The translations under genes were made by a program, and so were the position numbers. Positions 1-8,924 of a DNA stretch of 64,000 nucleotides are shown in pieces (position 1 is the first letter of the stretch; every line of letters begins with the position of its first letter). The DNA is taken from assembly GCF_014207135.1 (NCBI RefSeq), contig NZ_JACHCC010000001.1, positions 1-64,000 on the forward strand, read 5' to 3'. A model generated the notes under the pieces. It saw only the letters and a list, made by a program, of their open reading frames with translations. It searched no databases and was not told where the DNA came from. Source of the stretch: Pedobacter cryoconitis (lineage in GTDB: Bacteria; Bacteroidota; Bacteroidia; Sphingobacteriales; Sphingobacteriaceae).

Positions 1-140
1 GAGCAATAAACTGTTGTTTGTTCTTCATACTAACTTCTTTCAATAATATGTCATCGTTTGACAGGGCAGGCTCAGGATGAGCAAAGCCATCAGACAAATT
101 ACAATACTGATCAATGCAATAACAATTGATAAAGACATTT

Positions 141-250
<110 letters not shown>

Positions 251-260
251 CTTAAAGAAA

Positions 261-285
261 GCCTGTAGGAAACTACAGGCTTTTC
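261..285 (+). terminator. Intrinsic terminator of 5S copy 1
   Basis: The stem GCCTGTAG / CTACAGGC (261-268 with 273-280) closes on a GAAA tetraloop and is followed by TTTTC. An identical hairpin follows the second 5S gene, so the duplicated unit includes the terminator. Confidence 0.9.
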
Positions 286-309
286 TTGTTTATAACCTTT
301 TTGGAAATC

Positions 310-1596
310 TCAGATCCGTTTTTTAAGTCTCAGCAGGATAATATGTTTCTCATTATCTCTAAGGAATTCCATTAATATCTGTTTTCCATCGTGATCTTTA
401 AGTAGTTCAGTCAGGTCATTTAAAGTATACTGCTGGATATTGTTGAAATTAATGCCGACAATCTCATCATTGGGCTGTAATCCGGCTTCATCTCCCGGTG
501 ATCCTTCCTCTATTCTGCCGATATAATACCTGTTTTTTATCCCCTGCACCACATAAATTTCCAGACCAGACATATCGTGTTCAAATTTTACCTCCTGATC
601 ACTGGTTCTTTTAAGGTACATTGCACTGTTTGGATAATCGAAAGTAACCAGGAAATGCCGCAGTACATCTGCTCCTAAGCTTCCATTCCGGGATTTTCCT
701 TCAAGTGTTGAACGCTCAATGTTGAAATCAGGAAAGCCAGCCAGGACGTCGTGAAAACTATACTCGCCAAGACTGAGTGTAGGTATTCTTCCCATTACGC
801 CATTGATAATACCATTAATTCCAACACCCAGGTTAGCAGGAATCGTGGTTGCAGGTAAAGGAAAAGGATCATTGCCCAATGACTCCATCATCAGAGGATG
901 ACTCGAGCCATTATCAATCAGCAGATCAACTTTTATCTTTCCTAACCCGGCAGTTTCTATTTCAGTGTTCAGATAAGGTTTTCCATTTACAATCTGGATG
1001 GGAATTTTACTACCCTTACGTTCTGTTTTTTTGTCAGGATCATAAAAAGTAAGCCTACCGGCGTAATAATTAATTTTTACCACGAAACTATTGAAGAAAT
1101 AATAGCCCATAATACCATGGATTTTGATACCAAGGTAGCTGGACAAATCGAAGATATCCTTTTTGAATATAGCAGTAGGGATATTCTTAATGGTGGCTTT
1201 ACCAATTCGAGCTGTGATATCCCTGGTTACTACAGCTTCTATATTATCTCCAAAACCATAACCCTGTACTTTGACTGTCTGATAATTCTTGAGTGTCAGC
1301 GTCTGGAGAAAGGTCGTATCGGTTATAATCATTTGTGCTACGCCTGTATCCAGCAAAAAATTATAAGGTCCCTTACCATTGATATAGACAGGAATAACTA
1401 TCAGATTTTTGACCATCGTGAAGCCAATGGTTTGCTTTTTCCGGTTTCCGCCAAAGTCAAATAATTGGGCTGAGACACGACCTGGAAACAAAAAGAGGAG
1501 CAATAGCACAAACAGCGCTCCGCGAAGTGAAAAATAAGGATGGTGAATTGGCTTGGAGAGGCGTAGGATCATCATAATCAGGGTTGTAATTTCCAA
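310..1596 (-). CDS. Secreted retropepsin-like aspartyl protease with C-terminal PDZ domain
   Basis: A 428-residue protein, predicted to be exported and to cleave peptides with an aspartate pair. It has two aspartyl-protease half-sites: FLLDTG near residues 80-84 and LIDNGSS near 226-232. This two-lobed arrangement fits the Bacteroidota family of clan AA proteases. The C-terminal 80 residues form a PDZ domain (GSPGDEAGL, NDEIVGIN), likely for substrate binding. A hydrophobic stretch near residues 27-40 followed by VSAQ reads as a signal peptide. Translation may begin at the Met pair 7-8 residues in (about 1575), which gives a more normal signal-peptide length. The gene stands alone and reads toward the first 5S gene. 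Substrate unknown. Confidence 0.85.
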   Translation of the reverse strand: MEITTLIMMILRLSKPIHHPYFSLRGALFVLLLLFLFPGRVSAQLFDFGGNRKKQTIGFTMVKNLIVIPVYINGKGPYNFLLDTGVAQMIITDTTFLQTLTLKNYQTVKVQGYGFGDNIEAVVTRDITARIGKATIKNIPTAIFKKDIFDLSSYLGIKIHGIMGYYFFNSFVVKINYYAGRLTFYDPDKKTERKGSKIPIQIVNGKPYLNTEIETAGLGKIKVDLLIDNGSSHPLMMESLGNDPFPLPATTIPANLGVGINGIINGVMGRIPTLSLGEYSFHDVLAGFPDFNIERSTLEGKSRNGSLGADVLRHFLVTFDYPNSAMYLKRTSDQEVKFEHDMSGLEIYVVQGIKNRYYIGRIEEGSPGDEAGLQPNDEIVGINFNNIQQYTLNDLTELLKDHDGKQILMEFLRDNEKHIILLRLKKRI

Positions 1597-1774
1597 TATG
1601 ATATACCCTTTGAAAAGTATAAGACGAATACGTCCCCTGAAAATCTGGGGCGTTAGACTTAATCGTAAGAAGTATATTTGGTTAGAAACTCTTTATATTA
1701 AATGTACAAAAAAATATTGTTAAGCGAATGCTAAAATAATATGGGATATATAACCTGAATACCGGATTTTTAGC

Positions 1775-1782
1775 TATATTTG
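1775..1782 (+). promoter_or_regulatory. Candidate -7 promoter element for 5S copy 2
   Basis: TATATTTG matches the Bacteroidota -7 consensus TAnnTTTG and lies about 58 bases before the second 5S gene. A second TATATTTG lies at 1673-1680. No clear -33 TTTG is present at the usual spacing, so the assignment is tentative. Confidence 0.35.
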
Positions 1783-1839
1783 TATCATCAAAACGATATA
1801 AAAACACTTTACATGGTATTGTAAAGTTTCAAAATATTC

Positions 1840-1949
<110 letters not shown>

Positions 1950-1959
1950 CTTAAAGAAA

Positions 1960-1984
1960 GCCTGTAGGAAACTACAGGCTTTTT
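1960..1984 (+). terminator. Intrinsic terminator of 5S copy 2
   Basis: Same GCCTGTAG-GAAA-CTACAGGC hairpin as after copy 1, followed by a run of T. Confidence 0.9.
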
Positions 1985-2067
1985 CTATTTAAAACCCTGT
2001 CATTCAATCCTTCTGTAATTTGACGTAAAACAATCAAATATCATAGGCTAACTCTGAAGAATATAGC

Positions 2068-2075
2068 TAGTTTTG
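2068..2075 (+). promoter_or_regulatory. Candidate -7 element for the first GAPDH gene
   Basis: TAGTTTTG matches TAnnTTTG and lies about 55 bases upstream of the chosen start. No convincing -33 box is visible. Confidence 0.4.
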
Positions 2076-2130
2076 TGCCGTCGATTCAAAACAAAATGGA
2101 TCCGGCATGATAAACAATAGATATAAACAG

Positions 2131-3123
2131 ATGAAATTAGCAATTAATGGATTTGGTCGGATAGGCCGTATTTTTTTGCGTGCGGCACTCGAGAAAAATA
2201 TCAATGTAGTAGCCATTAATGATCTTGGTGATCCGGGAACTTTAGCACATCTTTTTAAATACGATACTGTTCACCGGGGTTTTAAAGGTGAAGTTACTTT
2301 TGATCAGGAAGCACTGATTATCAATGGGAAACGTATCCGGGTTTATAAAGAGCCCCATCCAGAGAATTTACCCTGGAAGGATATGGAAATTGATGTTGTA
2401 CTGGAATCTACAGGTAAGTTTACTTCCAGAAAAGGTGCTGGACAACATTTGCTGGCAGGTGCAAAACAAGTATTGATTTCTGCGCCGGCGGATAAAGATA
2501 TTCCTATGTTTCTATTGGGGGTTAATGATTCTACGATTGATTTAAGTGCAGAAATCATTTCTAATGCTTCCTGTACAACGAATAATGTAGCACCTATGGT
2601 AAAGATCCTCGATGATAAGTGGGGGATTCTGGACGGTTATATTACGACCGTGCATTCCATGACCGGAGACCAGAACCTGCATGATGCACCTCATAAAGAT
2701 TTAAGAAGGGCAAGAGCAGCTTCAGCTTCTATTATACCGACCAGTACGGGAGCTGCAAAGGCTATCACTAATATATTTCCCCATCTGGACGGAAAATTAG
2801 GTGGAGCAGGTATCAGGGTTCCTGTACTCAATGGATCACTGACTGATTTTACCTGTATCCTGAAAGAAAAAGCTACCATAGAAGAAATTAATGCTGCTTT
2901 TAAAGCTGCTGCTGAAAACGAAATGAAAGAAGTACTGGAATACACTGAGGATCCGATTGTATCCGTGGATATTCTGGATAACACGCATTCCTGTATTTTT
3001 GATGCCCAACTAACCTCTATAGTGGGAGATTTGGTTAAAGTGGTAGGCTGGTATGATAATGAATCCGGATATTCAGCAAGATTAGTAGATTTGGTACTTA
3101 AAATTTCGGCCCGTTATGATTAG
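2131..3123 (+). CDS. gap: Type I glyceraldehyde-3-phosphate dehydrogenase, paralog 1
   Basis: Oxidises glyceraldehyde 3-phosphate to 1,3-bisphosphoglycerate in glycolysis, or the reverse. From the Met at 2131 it is 330 residues and begins [13 protein letters not shown], the standard Rossmann start; the upstream ATG at 2107 adds eight non-conserved residues. The NAD-site aspartate follows VAIND, and the catalytic Cys sits in NASCTTN near residue 148. The region after it (TVHSMTGDQ, DAPHKDLRRARAA) is the Bacillus/plastid-like signature, unlike the second GAPDH at 45128-46129. Asn replaces the usual Cys in SCTTNC. It sits just upstream of a GNAT gene (8-base overlap) and pgk, so it may supply the main or the gluconeogenic GAPDH; the direction is not known. 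Confidence 0.93.
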   Translation: MKLAINGFGRIGRIFLRAALEKNINVVAINDLGDPGTLAHLFKYDTVHRGFKGEVTFDQEALIINGKRIRVYKEPHPENLPWKDMEIDVVLESTGKFTSRKGAGQHLLAGAKQVLISAPADKDIPMFLLGVNDSTIDLSAEIISNASCTTNNVAPMVKILDDKWGILDGYITTVHSMTGDQNLHDAPHKDLRRARAASASIIPTSTGAAKAITNIFPHLDGKLGGAGIRVPVLNGSLTDFTCILKEKATIEEINAAFKAAAENEMKEVLEYTEDPIVSVDILDNTHSCIFDAQLTSIVGDLVKVVGWYDNESGYSARLVDLVLKISARYD

Positions 3124-3547
3124 AAGAATTTCCGCTGAACAGACGCTGCCTCTACGCAGTGCTGTGCTAAGGAACAATATGTCCTTCGCTCAATGCGTTT
3201 TTCCTACAGACGATATCGCGGGTGTTTTTCACTTGGGCTATTTTGTAAATGAAGAGCTGGTTTGTATCGGAACTTTTTTTCCTGAAGATTATAAAGAAAT
3301 GGGACCGGGTGGGTTCAGGTTACGCGGAATGGCTACTGATCCGGCTTATGCAGGTAAAGGATTTGGCGGCGAACTGATAAAATTTTGCTTTAATGAACTC
3401 AGATCAGTACAGGCTGCTTATATTTGGTGTAATGCAAGGAGTGCTGCTGTAGGTTTTTACAACAGGCTGGGATTTGAAGTTATTTCTGAAGAATTTGAGA
3501 TTCACGGAGTTGGGCCACATTATGATATGTATTATCAGTTAAACTAA
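3116..3547 (+). CDS. GNAT-family N-acetyltransferase
   Basis: A 143-residue cytosolic protein with the acetyl-CoA-binding signature of GNAT enzymes: RLRGMATDPAYAGKGFGGEL carries the R/Q-x-x-G-x-G/A turn near residues 65-84, followed by the late helix motif NARSAAVGFYNRLGF, where an aromatic after a small residue usually positions the thiolate. It is full length for a single-domain GNAT. The start overlaps the end of the upstream GAPDH by 8 bases, implying translational coupling. The substrate cannot be read from sequence. Confidence 0.85.
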   Translation: MIRRISAEQTLPLRSAVLRNNMSFAQCVFPTDDIAGVFHLGYFVNEELVCIGTFFPEDYKEMGPGGFRLRGMATDPAYAGKGFGGELIKFCFNELRSVQAAYIWCNARSAAVGFYNRLGFEVISEEFEIHGVGPHYDMYYQLN

Positions 3548-3666
3548 GCTCCATAGCTGCCAGAATAAAGGTTCCGGAGAAATTAAATATACATGAACGG
3601 CTCTGGTTCATTCCCGTTAACCGGAATGGTACAGACCTGATTTAACACCTAAAAACAAAATATAAA

Positions 3667-4860
3667 ATGAAGACAATTGACCAATGTGATTTCAAGGATA
3701 AAAAGGCTTTAGTACGGGTAGATTTTAATGTGCCTTTAGATAAAGACTTCAATATCACAGATGATAAAAGGATGCGTGCGGCATTACCAACAATCAATAA
3801 AATTTTGAATGATGGCGGATCCGTGATTTTAATGTCACATTTAGGCCGTCCGAAAGGAGGTCCGGAAAATCAATTTTCACTGAAACATATCTTAGGTGAT
3901 TTGTCAAGAATGCTTGATCTTGAAGTGAAATTTGCGGATGATTGTATAGGTGAATCTGCTGTTGATAAAGCGAAAAACCTGGTTCCCGGACAAGTTTTAT
4001 TACTGGAAAACCTTCGTTTCTACAAAGAAGAAGAAAAAGGAGATAAAGAATTTGCAGCTAAACTGGCAAAATTAGGAGATGTTTATGTAAACGATGCTTT
4101 TGGTACAGCTCACCGTGCACATGCTTCAACTTCTATCATCGCAGAGTTTTTCCCTACAGAAAAATACTTTGGTTACCTAATGGCAGAAGAACTGAAAAAT
4201 GCAGAGAAAATCAATCATCATGCTGAAAAACCATTCACTGCAATTATGGGTGGAGCTAAAGTATCTGATAAGATTTTACTAATTGAAAGTTTACTGGAAA
4301 AAGTTGACAATCTGATTATTGGTGGTGGTATGGCTTATACCTTCAGCAAGGCACAGGGAGGCGAAATTGGTACTTCTTTACTTGAAGCAGACCGTATGGA
4401 GCTTTGTCTGCAATTACTGGAAAAAGCAAAATCTAAAGGAGTGAATATTTTGCTGCCTTTAGATACTGTTATCGCTGATAAATTTGATAATAATGCGGCA
4501 AAGAAAAATGTAGATGCTGGTCATATCCCTGCTGACTGGATGGGCCTGGATATTGGTCCTAAGTCTGTTGAGCTTTTTTCTGATGTCATTAAAAAATCAA
4601 AAACCTTATTATGGAATGGTCCGATGGGTGTTTTTGAAATGGCTAATTTCGAACAGGGAACACGCGCAATTGCAGATGCTGTTGTAGCTGCTACAAAAGA
4701 AAACGGAGCTTTCTCTTTAATTGGTGGAGGTGACTCTGCAGCAGCTATTGCTAAATTTAATCTGGAAGATCAGGTGAGTTACGTTTCTACAGGTGGTGGT
4801 GCTTTACTGGAATATATGGAAGGTAAAGAACTACCTGGTGTAAAGGCTATTAACGATTAA
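3667..4860 (+). CDS. pgk: Phosphoglycerate kinase
   Basis: Transfers phosphate from 1,3-bisphosphoglycerate to ADP in glycolysis. At 397 residues it matches the usual length. Seen motifs: [10 protein letters not shown] near residue 17, SHLGRPKG near 58, the hinge/nucleotide regions MGGAKVSDK and WNGPMGVFE, and GGGDSAAA near the C-terminus. It follows GAPDH and a GNAT on the same strand with a 119-base gap, so it may share a transcript with them or have its own promoter. A strong terminator lies 47 bases downstream and separates it from the dcw cluster. Confidence 0.98.
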   Translation: MKTIDQCDFKDKKALVRVDFNVPLDKDFNITDDKRMRAALPTINKILNDGGSVILMSHLGRPKGGPENQFSLKHILGDLSRMLDLEVKFADDCIGESAVDKAKNLVPGQVLLLENLRFYKEEEKGDKEFAAKLAKLGDVYVNDAFGTAHRAHASTSIIAEFFPTEKYFGYLMAEELKNAEKINHHAEKPFTAIMGGAKVSDKILLIESLLEKVDNLIIGGGMAYTFSKAQGGEIGTSLLEADRMELCLQLLEKAKSKGVNILLPLDTVIADKFDNNAAKKNVDAGHIPADWMGLDIGPKSVELFSDVIKKSKTLLWNGPMGVFEMANFEQGTRAIADAVVAATKENGAFSLIGGGDSAAAIAKFNLEDQVSYVSTGGGALLEYMEGKELPGVKAIND

Positions 4861-4906
4861 GCTACGAAAACAACAAAAATAGTATAAAGGATTTTGTTCC
4901 TTTCAG

Positions 4907-4934
4907 AAGGCCGCTTGAAAAAGCGGCCTTTTTG
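4907..4934 (+). terminator. Intrinsic terminator after pgk
   Basis: A perfect 10-bp stem AAGGCCGCTT / AAGCGGCCTT with a GAAA loop, followed by TTT. Confidence 0.92.
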
Positions 4935-4942
4935 CGTATCTG

Positions 4943-5015
4943 GTGGTGAAATGTGGGGGTAAATATATGTTGAAAACTTTTTTGTGGTAGATTGTGGTAA
5001 AAAGTGGTAGAAGTG
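4943..5015 (+). promoter_or_regulatory. Probable MraZ operator: phased GTGG repeats
   Basis: GTGG starts at 4943, 4953, 4984, 4994 and 5004, with a further GTG at 5013. The spacing is exactly 10 bases inside each group, and the groups are 31 bases apart, about three helix turns. The last three full copies read GTGGTA. MraZ proteins of other phyla bind TGGG-type direct repeats of this period upstream of mraZ. The position just before mraZ makes autoregulation of the dcw operon likely. Confidence 0.75.
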
Positions 5016-5052
5016 TCTATTTTTACACTACATAAAATGTGTAGATACTAGA

Positions 5053-5520
5053 ATGGTTCAACTACTGGGAGAATTTGATTGTAAATTGGATACGAAAGGC
5101 CGTATGATGGTCCCGTCGAATCTAAAAAAACAATTGCCAAACGTTGAGCAAGAGGGACTTGTGATAAACAGGGGCTTCGAAAAACATTTAGTGATCTATC
5201 CAAAAAAAGTATGGGAAGGTATAGTAGAGGAGCTGAGTAAACTGAACCAGTACGAGAAGAAAACGAGAGAGTTTATCCGGTTTTTTACTCGCGGTGCGAC
5301 AGAATTGACGCTTGACGCTTCCGGAAGGGTTAATCTTCCGAAGTCATTATTGGAATTTGCGGGTATAGATGGAGAAGTAATCCTGTCTTGTCAGTTTGAT
5401 AAAATAGAACTCTGGTCTAAAGCTGCATACGATAATTTACTGGATAGTGAGCCTGAGGATTTTGCGAATCTGGCTGAAGAAGTGATGGGAAATAAAAACA
5501 GGGGGGAAGATGGAAAATAA
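5053..5520 (+). CDS. mraZ: Transcriptional regulator MraZ
   Basis: DNA-binding protein that forms rings and controls the dcw operon it heads. It is 155 residues with two SpoVT/AbrB-like MraZ repeats, each with the D-x-x-G-R signature: DTKGR at residues 13-17 and DASGR at 88-92. It is the first gene of the cluster, and its end overlaps the start of rsmH by 11 bases. The phased GTGG repeats upstream (4943-5015) are the expected target. Length and position match the family. Confidence 0.96.
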   Translation: MVQLLGEFDCKLDTKGRMMVPSNLKKQLPNVEQEGLVINRGFEKHLVIYPKKVWEGIVEELSKLNQYEKKTREFIRFFTRGATELTLDASGRVNLPKSLLEFAGIDGEVILSCQFDKIELWSKAAYDNLLDSEPEDFANLAEEVMGNKNRGEDGK

Positions 5521-6415
5521 TTATCATGTACCGGTACTTTTGAAAGAATGTATTGATGGTTTGAATATCAAACCGAATGGTGTATATGTCGATGTTACTT
5601 TTGGCGGAGGTGGCCATTCAAGAGAAATCTTGTCTAAGCTGGGAAAAGACGGTGTGCTTATCGCCTTTGATCAGGACCCTGATGCGCAAAGAAATAAGAT
5701 CAATGACCCTCGCTTTGTATTTGTTGATCAGAATTTTGCTTTCCTGAAAAATAATCTTCGTCTGTTGGGCTACAAACAGGTAGATGGCATCCTGGCCGAC
5801 CTGGGTGTTTCATCTCATCAGTTTAATGAGCCTGAGCGTGGTTTTTCGACAAGATTTGAATCTTCTCTGGATATGCGTATGGATAAACAGGGTAAGCTTA
5901 CTGCTGCCGATGTTTTGAATACTTATACTGAAGATAAACTGCATAAAATATTTGGGATTTATGGTGAGGTGAAGAATGCGAAATCATTAGCCAGAGCTAT
6001 AGTTACTTTCCGCGCAGGACAGCCTATTGTGACGCTTGCAGATTTTAAAACTGCTGCCGGTGCACATATCCCTAAAGGAAAAGAGAATAAATACATGGCA
6101 CAGGTATTCCAGGCGTTGCGCATCGAGGTTAATGCCGAGATCGAGGTGCTGGAAAGCTTTTTATTACAGACTGCTGAAGTGTTAAGTCCCGGAGGCAGGT
6201 TAGTTGTGATGTCTTACCATTCGCTGGAAGACAGGCCTGTGAAGAATTTTATTGCAAAGGGTAAGATCAGGGGAGAAGCGGATAAAGACTTTTTTGGTAA
6301 TGAAGAAAAACCATATAAAGTAATTACCCGTAAAGCTGTGATTGCTGAAGAGGATGAGCTGGAAAGAAACAGCAGGTCCAGAAGTGCGAAATTGAGAATT
6401 GGAGAAAAGATATGA
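5510..6415 (+). CDS. rsmH: 16S rRNA (cytosine-1402-N4)-methyltransferase
   Basis: Methylates N4 of C1402 in 16S rRNA with S-adenosylmethionine. It is 301 residues. The SAM-binding loop DVTFGGGGHS is near residues 28-37, and the family signatures DLGVSSHQ and YHSLEDR are present. It is translationally coupled to mraZ by an 11-base overlap and to ftsL by a 4-base ATGA overlap, the usual dcw arrangement. Confidence 0.97.
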   Translation: MENNYHVPVLLKECIDGLNIKPNGVYVDVTFGGGGHSREILSKLGKDGVLIAFDQDPDAQRNKINDPRFVFVDQNFAFLKNNLRLLGYKQVDGILADLGVSSHQFNEPERGFSTRFESSLDMRMDKQGKLTAADVLNTYTEDKLHKIFGIYGEVKNAKSLARAIVTFRAGQPIVTLADFKTAAGAHIPKGKENKYMAQVFQALRIEVNAEIEVLESFLLQTAEVLSPGGRLVVMSYHSLEDRPVKNFIAKGKIRGEADKDFFGNEEKPYKVITRKAVIAEEDELERNSRSRSAKLRIGEKI

Positions 6416-6834
6416 ACAACCAGTTCAGGGAAGAGTTAGAGGAAGAAGAGGAATTACCAGAAGAACCGGTAATCCGCTTAAAAAAGCCTAAAAAAGAAAA
6501 GGAGTCTGAAAATGCTAATCTTTTCTTCAAAAAGCTTTTTACAGAAGGGGTAGTGACCAAAGAAGCCGCTACCGCTATGTTGCCTTTTCTGATTTTTCTG
6601 TCGCTGTTAACGATGCTTTATATCGCGAACAGCCACATGGCGGTTAAGAATATCAGAGATATAGATAAATTAAATAAAGAAGTAAAAGAGCTGAGCTGGG
6701 AGTATAAATCGCTTAAGGCAGATTTGATGTTCAAAAGCAAGTTAACAGAAGTAGCTAAAAAAGTAGATACGTTAGGTATTAAGGAGTTGACAGAACCTCC
6801 TCATAAAATTATCATAAATAATGATGAACATTAG
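6412..6834 (+). CDS. ftsL: FtsL-like cell division protein
   Basis: A small bitopic membrane protein of 140 residues expected to join FtsQ and FtsI/FtsW at the septum. An acidic then basic cytoplasmic tail of about 50 residues is followed by one membrane segment (about 56-75) and a short periplasmic helix with a leucine-rich, coiled-coil-like pattern. Sequence identity to known FtsL is low, as is usual, so the call rests on topology and on its place between rsmH and ftsI. The Bacteroidota-type acidic N-terminus (EEEEELPEE-like) is visible. Confidence 0.85.
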   Translation: MNNQFREELEEEEELPEEPVIRLKKPKKEKESENANLFFKKLFTEGVVTKEAATAMLPFLIFLSLLTMLYIANSHMAVKNIRDIDKLNKEVKELSWEYKSLKADLMFKSKLTEVAKKVDTLGIKELTEPPHKIIINNDEH

Positions 6835-8923
6835 AGCTAACATATTATTACGTGTTTATCTGTCCTTCGGGCTGATTGTACTGCTTGCCGTGGCAGTATT
6901 AGTCAGGTTATGCGATGTACAATTTGTAGAGGGGCATAAATGGCGTGCCATGGCCGATAGTCTCTCTACAAAGTATATCAATGTAGATGCAGCACGTGGT
7001 AATATTTATTCTAATGATGGAAGCCTGCTGGCTACCTCGGTACCAGAGTACGAACTGCGTATGGATTTGTATGCTGGTGGGATAAGTGATAACAAAGTTT
7101 TTTATGGTAAGGTGGATTCACTGGCCATGAAACTTTCTCAGTTCTTTACAGATAAAACACCAAAAGAATACTCGCGTATTCTTCGTTCTGCAAGAGCTGA
7201 TAGTGTCAGATATTTATTGATTAAACGTAAAGTAAATTACCAGGACCTGAAAGCTATCCGGAAATTTCCATTGTTTAATATCGGGAAATACAGTGGCGGG
7301 TTGATGGCTATTCAGCAGAATAAAAGAATTTTGCCATTTAAATCTCTGGCAGCAAGAACAATCGGATATAAAAATGAGAATGTATCCAATGGTGTAGGAC
7401 TGGAAGGTGCCTATGGCAATTATATTAATGGTGAAAGTGGAAAAAGGTTAGTACAGCGAATTGCCGGTGGTGTCTGGATGCCTGTAAATGATGAGGCTGA
7501 AATTGCACCAAAAGAAGGTGCTGATATTATTTCTACCATAGATATCAATATGCAGGACCTTGCACAAAGTGCACTGGAAAAACAGCTGATCAAAAGTGAT
7601 GCTGATCACGGTACAGTGATTCTGATGGAAGTGGAAACAGGAGAAGTGAGAGCTGTAGCGAATTATACCAGAGAAAGTGAAGGTGTATATAAAGAGATGT
7701 TCAACTATGCGATCGGCGGAAGCCAGGATCCTGGTTCAACTTTCAAACTGGCCTCTTATATGGCATTGCTGGAAGATAAAAAAGTAGATACCAATACGAT
7801 GGTCGAAACCGGAAATGGTGAATTCAGGGTTTTTAATCATACCATCAGGGATTCGCACGGGGGCATTGGGAACGTAACGGTGAAAAAGGCCTTTGAAATG
7901 TCTGCCAATACTGCGGTCGCAAAACTGGTCTATAACCATTATAAAGATAACCCGGCACAGTTTACGGATCATTTATACCGGATCCATATGAATGAGCGGC
8001 TGAAATTACAGATTCCCGGGGAAACCAAACCGGTCATTAAAAATCCCAGTTATAAATCCTGGAGTGGTTTAACCTTGGCACAGATGGCTTATGGTTACGA
8101 AATGCAGATAACCCCTCTGCAAATTTTGTCGTTTTATAACGCCATTGCAAATGACGGGAAATACATTTCACCGATTTTTGTAAAAGAAATCAGGAGACTG
8201 GGAAACCCTGTTGAACAGTTTCAGGCCAGGGTGATCAGTGAAAAAGTATGCTCAGAGGTAACAGTGAAAAAATTACAGGCTATGCTGGAAGGTGTGGTTA
8301 CTGAAGGTACGGGTAAACTGATGGGTTCTCCTTTTTATCGCGTTGCCGGTAAAACGGGTACTGCACAGGTAGCCGATGGTAATAAAGGATACAAAGCCAA
8401 GAGAAGTTATCAGGCTTCTTTTTGTGGGTACTTTCCGGCTGATAAACCCAAGTATTCTATCATGGTGTCCATCAACGGGCCTAAAAATGGATATTATGGG
8501 GCTACGGTAGCCGGACCGGTATTTAAAGAAATAGCAGACCGTATTTATGCGAGTGATATGCAGATGTACAATAATGTAACAGATCATCTGGTAGGGAATA
8601 CAAAAAGTCCGGAAGCGAAGGCCGGACAGAGTAAAGCGGTAAAGAGTGTTTATAATGCCCTGGGTATAAAAGCCCTTTATGCTGCTAAATCTGACTATTT
8701 CAATAGTGTGGATACCAGCAACGGAGTTGTTTATGAAGAGTACAATTCTGTCAAAGGTATGATGCCGAACGTAAATGGAATGGGCCTGAAAGATGCACTT
8801 TATCTTTTAGGGAATGCAGGGTTAAAGACTCAGGTTAAGGGAAGTGGAAAAGTAGTAAGCCAGTCGATTCCTTCAGGAATGAAGATTGGAAGAGGATTAT
8901 TGGTACAATTAGAATTGAAATAA
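6821..8923 (+). CDS. ftsI: Septal peptidoglycan transpeptidase FtsI (PBP3) with PASTA domain
   Basis: Cross-links septal peptidoglycan in the periplasm. It is 700 residues: a short cytoplasmic tail, a membrane anchor near residues 10-28, a PBP dimerisation region, a transpeptidase domain with STFK (Ser306), SAN (Ser361) and KTG (Lys511), and a C-terminal PASTA domain (about 630-700, GMGLKDALYLLGNAGLK-type pattern). The start overlaps ftsL by 14 bases; two adjacent ATG codons are possible. PASTA-bearing FtsI is common in Bacteroidota. Confidence 0.96.
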   Translation: MMNIRANILLRVYLSFGLIVLLAVAVLVRLCDVQFVEGHKWRAMADSLSTKYINVDAARGNIYSNDGSLLATSVPEYELRMDLYAGGISDNKVFYGKVDSLAMKLSQFFTDKTPKEYSRILRSARADSVRYLLIKRKVNYQDLKAIRKFPLFNIGKYSGGLMAIQQNKRILPFKSLAARTIGYKNENVSNGVGLEGAYGNYINGESGKRLVQRIAGGVWMPVNDEAEIAPKEGADIISTIDINMQDLAQSALEKQLIKSDADHGTVILMEVETGEVRAVANYTRESEGVYKEMFNYAIGGSQDPGSTFKLASYMALLEDKKVDTNTMVETGNGEFRVFNHTIRDSHGGIGNVTVKKAFEMSANTAVAKLVYNHYKDNPAQFTDHLYRIHMNERLKLQIPGETKPVIKNPSYKSWSGLTLAQMAYGYEMQITPLQILSFYNAIANDGKYISPIFVKEIRRLGNPVEQFQARVISEKVCSEVTVKKLQAMLEGVVTEGTGKLMGSPFYRVAGKTGTAQVADGNKGYKAKRSYQASFCGYFPADKPKYSIMVSINGPKNGYYGATVAGPVFKEIADRIYASDMQMYNNVTDHLVGNTKSPEAKAGQSKAVKSVYNALGIKALYAAKSDYFNSVDTSNGVVYEEYNSVKGMMPNVNGMGLKDALYLLGNAGLKTQVKGSGKVVSQSIPSGMKIGRGLLVQLELK

Positions 8924-8924
8924 G

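Noticed and set aside
1..140. Possible 3' end of a 23S rRNA gene
   Set aside because: The bases are AT-rich and show none of the conserved 23S 3' sequence that I would recognise. They may be 23S-5S spacer, but that cannot be shown here.
849..1464. Open frames on the + strand inside the aspartyl-protease gene
   Set aside because: Shadow frames. The minus-strand frame has clear DTG and PDZ motifs.
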